From assembly GCF_003478335.1 (NCBI RefSeq), contig NZ_QUFB01000030.1, forward strand, positions 1 through 36,953: 36,953 nt of DNA. The letters are read 5' to 3'. Below the pieces are notes generated by a model. The model ran no database searches. It was not told where the DNA came from and saw nothing but the letters and a program-made list of their open reading frames with translations. Both the position numbers and the translations under genes were made by a program. Every line of letters starts with the position of its first letter. The stretch's first letter is position 1. Below are positions 33,803 to 36,953 of the stretch, piece after piece. The stretch is from Clostridium sp. AM49-4BH (GTDB lineage: Bacteria > Bacillota > Clostridia > Lachnospirales > Lachnospiraceae).

Positions 33803-34934
33803 CTTTTAATTTTACCACAATATCCTGATATTTTCTATGCTTCATATCAGGGAATGCCCGAAGCAAACGCCCCTGTCCAAAAAGACGGTGCTTGGTCATA
33901 GAACCAACTAATTCTTCATATTTCTTCTGCAACTCTGCTCTCTTCGTGCGAATCACTTCTCTATACTCTTCTGCACTAATATTTTCTTTCAAAGAACTAA
34001 GCGCTGCACGCAATTCTGCCGTACTCAGGTTATCCTTCAGGGAGCCGACTTTCTCTTTCATTTCTGACGTGCTTAAGCTATCCTTCAAAGAACCGACTTT
34101 CTCTTTCATTTCTGACGTGCTTAAGCTATCCTTCAAAGAACTAACTTTCTCTTTCATTTCTGACGTGCTTAAGCTATCCTTCAAAGAACCAACTTTCTCT
34201 TTCATTTCTGACGTGCTTAAGCTATCCTTCAGAGAATCTACTCTATCTCGTAATTCCGCCTTAGCTAAGGCCGCCTGTACTCTGCCTTCTCCAATATTTT
34301 GCGCCGTTTCGATCGTTGTCTCACCAAGTTTCTCACTTACCTTATCACTGACAATCCGAAGATCGCCACTAAGCTTATCAAGCTGTCCAAGCTTCTTATT
34401 AAATCCTCGAATCACTGCTACCGTAACAACAAAGTCAACAAAATACACAACGTATAATATCACCAGAATGGTCCACCCAAGTACACTGCTGTCATGCCCC
34501 GTGATCAGCTTGTCAATATATTTCTGGAAGATCCGGACCACAAACAAGATTGCAAATCCCCAGATCAATGAAAACTCCAAACATATATATCCACCAAAAT
34601 TAAATGGTTGCTTGGAATAATCCCACCATCTCGCATGAAAGCATATATCAAGAAGCCAGCCTGCGACCAACTCAATTAATGTTGCTAAAATCACGCCGAA
34701 CACGTAAACCAACAGATCACTCATCTGTGTCCCTTCAGGCTGGATCAGATTGATCAATGCAAACACACTCACAACCCCGAATCCATATACCGGGCAAACC
34801 GGTCCATTCAAAAATCCACGGTTCGTAACCTCGCCCCAAGTGACCGCGTGGTAGATCACTTCCACACACCATCCCAAAAAGGAATAGATCACAAATAGCC
34901 ACGCCAATTGATAAAATGTCATTCCAAAAATCAT
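33786..34934 (-). CDS. ABC-transporter type IV (CmpB-like) membrane protein with 16-residue repeats
   Basis: 382 residues. The N-terminal 175 hold five or six membrane helices with family signatures YSFLGWCVEVIYHA, NRGFLNGPVCPVYGFG, ELVAGWLLD and WDYSKQPFNFGGYICLE, as in the putative ABC permease/CmpB family. The C-terminal half is a soluble amphipathic helix built from four near-identical copies of SLKDSLSTSEMKEKVG plus diverged flanking ones, then a charged end. The repeated part is coiled-coil-like; the copy number may vary by slippage. No ABC ATPase gene is adjacent, so the transport role is doubtful. The downstream 28-bp repeats cover its stop. Confidence 0.85.
   Translation of the reverse strand: MIFGMTFYQLAWLFVIYSFLGWCVEVIYHAVTWGEVTNRGFLNGPVCPVYGFGVVSVFALINLIQPEGTQMSDLLVYVFGVILATLIELVAGWLLDICFHARWWDYSKQPFNFGGYICLEFSLIWGFAILFVVRIFQKYIDKLITGHDSSVLGWTILVILYVVYFVDFVVTVAVIRGFNKKLGQLDKLSGDLRIVSDKVSEKLGETTIETAQNIGEGRVQAALAKAELRDRVDSLKDSLSTSEMKEKVGSLKDSLSTSEMKEKVSSLKDSLSTSEMKEKVGSLKDSLSTSEMKEKVGSLKDNLSTAELRAALSSLKENISAEEYREVIRTKRAELQKKYEELVGSMTKHRLFGQGRLLRAFPDMKHRKYQDIVVKLKEKMRN
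34045..34236 (-). repeat. Four 48-bp tandem repeats inside a gene
   Basis: Units at 34045, 34093, 34141 and 34189, each 48 bases and nearly identical, in frame, coding the 16-residue helix repeat. Less similar copies flank them. Confidence 0.95.
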
Positions 34935-34963
34935 AGATATCCTCCTGTAATATCTCGATAATG

Positions 34964-35194
34964 TCTACCCTAAGCTGGTTATTCTCGCCTCTGGGGTAGA
35001 GAAATCCGCCCTGACTTCTTGTTTGACTCTACCCTGGACCGGTTATTTCTGCCCCGGGGGTAGAGAAATCCGCCCTGACTTCTTGTTTGACTCTACCCTA
35101 GATACGTTCTTTCTGCCTCTAGGATAGAGATTTCTTTCTGGTCTTCTCCTTTTTCTCTGCCCCAGATACGTTCTTTCTGCCTCCGGGATAGAGA
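34964..35194. repeat. Palindromic tandem array, 64-bp period (array B)
   Basis: TCTACCC (last copy TCTGCCC) starts units at 34964, 35028, 35092 and 35156, exactly 64 bases apart. Each has TCTACCC ... TTTCT-C ... GGTAGAGA (the last two have GATAGAGA) with arms able to pair; copy 3 shows an extended stem (CCTAGA / TCTAGG). Same family as array A. It lies just upstream of the type IV permease-like gene. Confidence 0.93.
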
Positions 35195-35515
35195 ATCTTC
35201 TCTTTGAGAGAGTATAGCATGATTTATTACAAATAACCATATGATACTATCATCTATTTTATCAAAAACTGAAGTCTTAAAATCAGCGCCTGTCTCGGCA
35301 CTACAATATCTATTTTCGATTAAATATCCAACTTTTTATGGATAGATTATCCGAATACTTCATCCACTTTTGTCACACACTTATCGGATTTTTGTTGCGC
35401 ATTTATTGTATTTTTGTCGAACATTTATTTCATATTCTCTATGAGGGACTGTCTTTATAAATACCAACATTAGTTTATATAACAACAGCCCGACTTTTTA
35501 ATGTCAGGCTGCATT
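35195..35515. other. Intergenic, no gene seen
   Basis: About 320 AT-rich bases between array B and the thioredoxin-fold remnant. Other than the terminator at 35486-35511 I see nothing coding. The permease-like gene starts at 34934 with a good ribosome site, but array B separates this region from it and no clear promoter stands out here. Confidence 0.5.
35486..35511 (-). terminator. Hairpin terminator after the TauE / thioredoxin remnant
   Basis: On the minus strand CAGCCTGAC and GTCGGGCTG pair (one G-U) around an 8-base A/T-rich loop, followed by TTGTTAT, a weak T tract. It ends the TauE transcript. Confidence 0.6.
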
Positions 35516-35652
35516 CTAATACATATTTTTAATATACGATTGAATTTCCTCCAAATGCTTGTCAGCATCCATCCAACTTTTCATCTGTTTGGATTTTTGT
35601 GTCACAATGATTGCCGGCACACTCGTTATCTTATACTTATCTAAAAGCTGTT
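35516..35652 (-). pseudogene. Thioredoxin-fold C-terminal remnant
   Basis: About 45 codons read QLLDKYKITSVPAIIVTQKS, with the cis-proline motif (SVPAIIV) of thioredoxins, then a C-terminal helix ending in a TAG at 35516. An in-frame stop sits just upstream, and the CxxC half is missing. It follows directly on the TauE gene, as small thioredoxin-like genes often do. Confidence 0.6.
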
Positions 35653-35660
35653 ATTCCTCA

Positions 35661-36437
35661 TTACGCATTATGTCCAAACACCATAATAACAACTCCCAAC
35701 ACCACCAGCACCAGTCCTGTCGCACGGTTCAGGGTTTTCGGCTGTGCTTTATTGGCAAACAATGCTGCAATCCGCGCCCAGATAAATGTAAAAACAACGC
35801 ACAATCCCATCACTAAAAAGTCCGGTTTCCCACCAATGGCAAAATGTGAGGCTGCTCCGGTAAATGCTGTAAATGTCATGATAAAAACGCTCGTTCCAAC
35901 AGCTGTTTTCAATTCATAGCCAAGCACGGACGTAAGAATCAACAGCATCATCATACCGCCGCCCGCTCCAACAAATCCACAGATGAACCCAATGATCATT
36001 CCACACAGAACAGACTGCACCGCTCTTTTCTTGGCAGACACACTATTCATCGCTTCCTTAGTCGTCATGACCGGACGAACGATAAATTTAATTCCAAGAA
36101 AAAATGTCATAACTACCGAAAAACTTCCCATCGTAGTCGATGGTACCAGACTTGAAATATAACTTCCGATCACTGTAAATACAAGCACTGTCACCATCAT
36201 AATACTGCCGTTTTTGACATCAAGATTTTTATTTTTGCCATAGGTGTACGCTGACACCGCACTTGCCAACACATCAGAGGACAGCGCGATACCGACCGCC
36301 ATAAAAGGATTCATATGTAAAAAAGTAATGAGCATCGGACTGATCACGGCAGCCGCACTCATTCCGGCAAATCCGGTGCCAAGACCTGCCCCCATTCCTG
36401 CAAAAAATGTCACAATGATCGTCATAAGTAATTTCAT
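35661..36437 (-). CDS. TauE/SafE-family sulfite/anion exporter
   Basis: 258 residues with about eight membrane helices in two halves, each with a Gly-rich motif of the family: GMGAGLGTGFAGMSAAAV in the first and GFICGFVGAGGGMMMLL in the second; the end is LVVLGVVIMVFG. TauE/SafE proteins export sulfite, sulfoacetate or related organosulfur anions. The thioredoxin-fold remnant just downstream suggests a former sulfur or thiol module. Ribosome site AAAGG. Promoter-like boxes lie about 130 bases upstream. Confidence 0.88.
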   Translation of the reverse strand: MKLLMTIIVTFFAGMGAGLGTGFAGMSAAAVISPMLITFLHMNPFMAVGIALSSDVLASAVSAYTYGKNKNLDVKNGSIMMVTVLVFTVIGSYISSLVPSTTMGSFSVVMTFFLGIKFIVRPVMTTKEAMNSVSAKKRAVQSVLCGMIIGFICGFVGAGGGMMMLLILTSVLGYELKTAVGTSVFIMTFTAFTGAASHFAIGGKPDFLVMGLCVVFTFIWARIAALFANKAQPKTLNRATGLVLVVLGVVIMVFGHNA

Positions 36438-36570
36438 GGTAAGTACCTTTCTATGTCGACAGTGTCAATGTCCAAAAAAATTCATTATATTCATTATTTC
36501 TCAGACATGTTGCGTCACAGAACGGCGAGCAATTCGACACTGTGTTTTTATTATCATTTTGCAACGAAAA

Positions 36571-36599
36571 AGTATAACACGGTTTTGTATTTTTTGCCA
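36571..36599 (-). promoter_or_regulatory. Possible TauE promoter
   Basis: On the minus strand TGGCAA, 17 bases, TATACT. Between it and the gene ACAGTGTC occurs twice in opposite orientation (about 36465-36472 and 36537-36544), which could bind a regulator. Confidence 0.4.
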
Positions 36600-36715
36600 C
36601 CTATTAACAAAGACTTTGTATAATCAATACAGAAATCGGCGTGACAAAAAGCCGAAAAAAAGAAAGAAGATTAGGAACCGTAATAATTCTATTCAAATTT
36701 TCTTCCTGATTCACT

Positions 36716-36953
36716 TCACTCTGTATGTACGGTCACCTCACTTTCCGTTTTTTTAGACATAAACCAATAAAATATAACACAAAATGCTAAAGCAAACACA
36801 ACACCAAAAACATTTTGAATCACTCTAAGACTAACCGCTCCTTTTAGTCCATAAGTCTCTGCAGCAATGGCTAAAGCACCAAATGTGTTAAATACTGCCT
36901 GCCAGCCATATTGTGCTGAAAATCCTACACCGATTCCACCAAGAATTCCTATA
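36716..36953 (-). CDS. Membrane protein C-terminus, start outside window
   Basis: An open frame from the right edge to a TGA at 36716 gives 78 full codons. It has a Gly-rich hydrophobic start (IGILGGIGVGFSAQYGWQ), another hydrophobic segment (NVFGVVFALAFCVIFYWFM) and a charged tail. Probably a multi-helix transport protein; too little is present to name a family. Confidence 0.7.
   Translation of the reverse strand, partial: IGILGGIGVGFSAQYGWQAVFNTFGALAIAAETYGLKGAVSLRVIQNVFGVVFALAFCVIFYWFMSKKTESEVTVHTE

Noticed and set aside
35043..35240. Minus-strand frame reading through array B
   Set aside because: It is a translation of the 64-bp repeats, with no ribosome site.

Overview
The window looks like a chromosome segment of a low-GC Gram-positive gut-type Clostridia, most likely Lachnospiraceae. 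This is inferred from AGGAGG-type ribosome sites, lipoprotein signals, PadR/DUF6120 pairs, a CD1871A-type CXXC peptide, DUF6273 debris and IS1634/IS3 remnants; no rRNA or species marker is present. It is an accessory-rich, repeat-rich region with much gene decay. The species cannot be named from sequence alone.

Layout. 1-933: 3' part of a lipoprotein gene leaving the window. 1422-5314: a redox module (TlpA-type thioredoxin lipoprotein, NapH-like membrane 4Fe-4S protein, 47-residue CXXC peptide) divergent from an OmpR-type two-component system. 5393-8787: a DUF4956 / VTC-domain / CotH-kinase operon, visibly GC-richer than its surroundings. 8938-9424: debris of two transposases. 9556-13063: a secreted GH43 glycosidase with its AraC regulator. 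13137-16568: an internally deleted 329-bp IS3 element, a promoter-plus-terminator small-RNA locus resembling a type I toxin-antitoxin, an in-frame McrB/McrC collapse, a JetD-like TOPRIM protein and an Rpn-type nuclease; this reads as a decayed defence island.

16939-22307: an ABC-transporter operon (anchored protein, two permeases, ATPase, anchored protein) divergent from a PadR-DUF6120 operon, with facing consensus promoters around an inverted repeat, and a second PadR gene at the distal end. 22321-25416: a dicluster ferredoxin divergent from a Crp/Fnr regulator, then a MATE exporter. 25567-28667: HIRAN protein, J-domain/coiled-coil protein, and a degenerate-GGDEF/intact-EAL phosphodiesterase. 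28792-31574: DUF6273 fragment, a 64-bp palindromic repeat array, a frameshifted methyltransferase with a structured leader, and an L-fuculose-phosphate-aldolase-like gene. 31811-36953: secreted transglutaminase-like protein, a repeat-bearing ABC-transporter type IV-like membrane protein, a second 64-bp array, a TauE/SafE exporter with thioredoxin-fold debris, and a membrane protein leaving the window.

Three themes run across genes. (1) Three genes (TlpA, response regulator, methyltransferase) are each broken by one missing base in a short homopolymer, and restoring it gives the family-typical protein; this is either consensus error or recent decay. (2) Tandem repeats sit exactly over gene 3' ends (40 bp at the EAL gene, 28 bp at the type IV permease-like gene, a diverged duplication after the aldolase), with more inside genes. 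(3) Two arrays 5.6 kb apart share the same 64-bp period and the same conserved palindromic core, defining an interspersed repeat family. The best candidates for something undescribed are the 64-bp repeat family, the Rpn / JetD-like / McrBC gene chain, the small-RNA locus at 13.5 kb and the structured leader at 30.2 kb.
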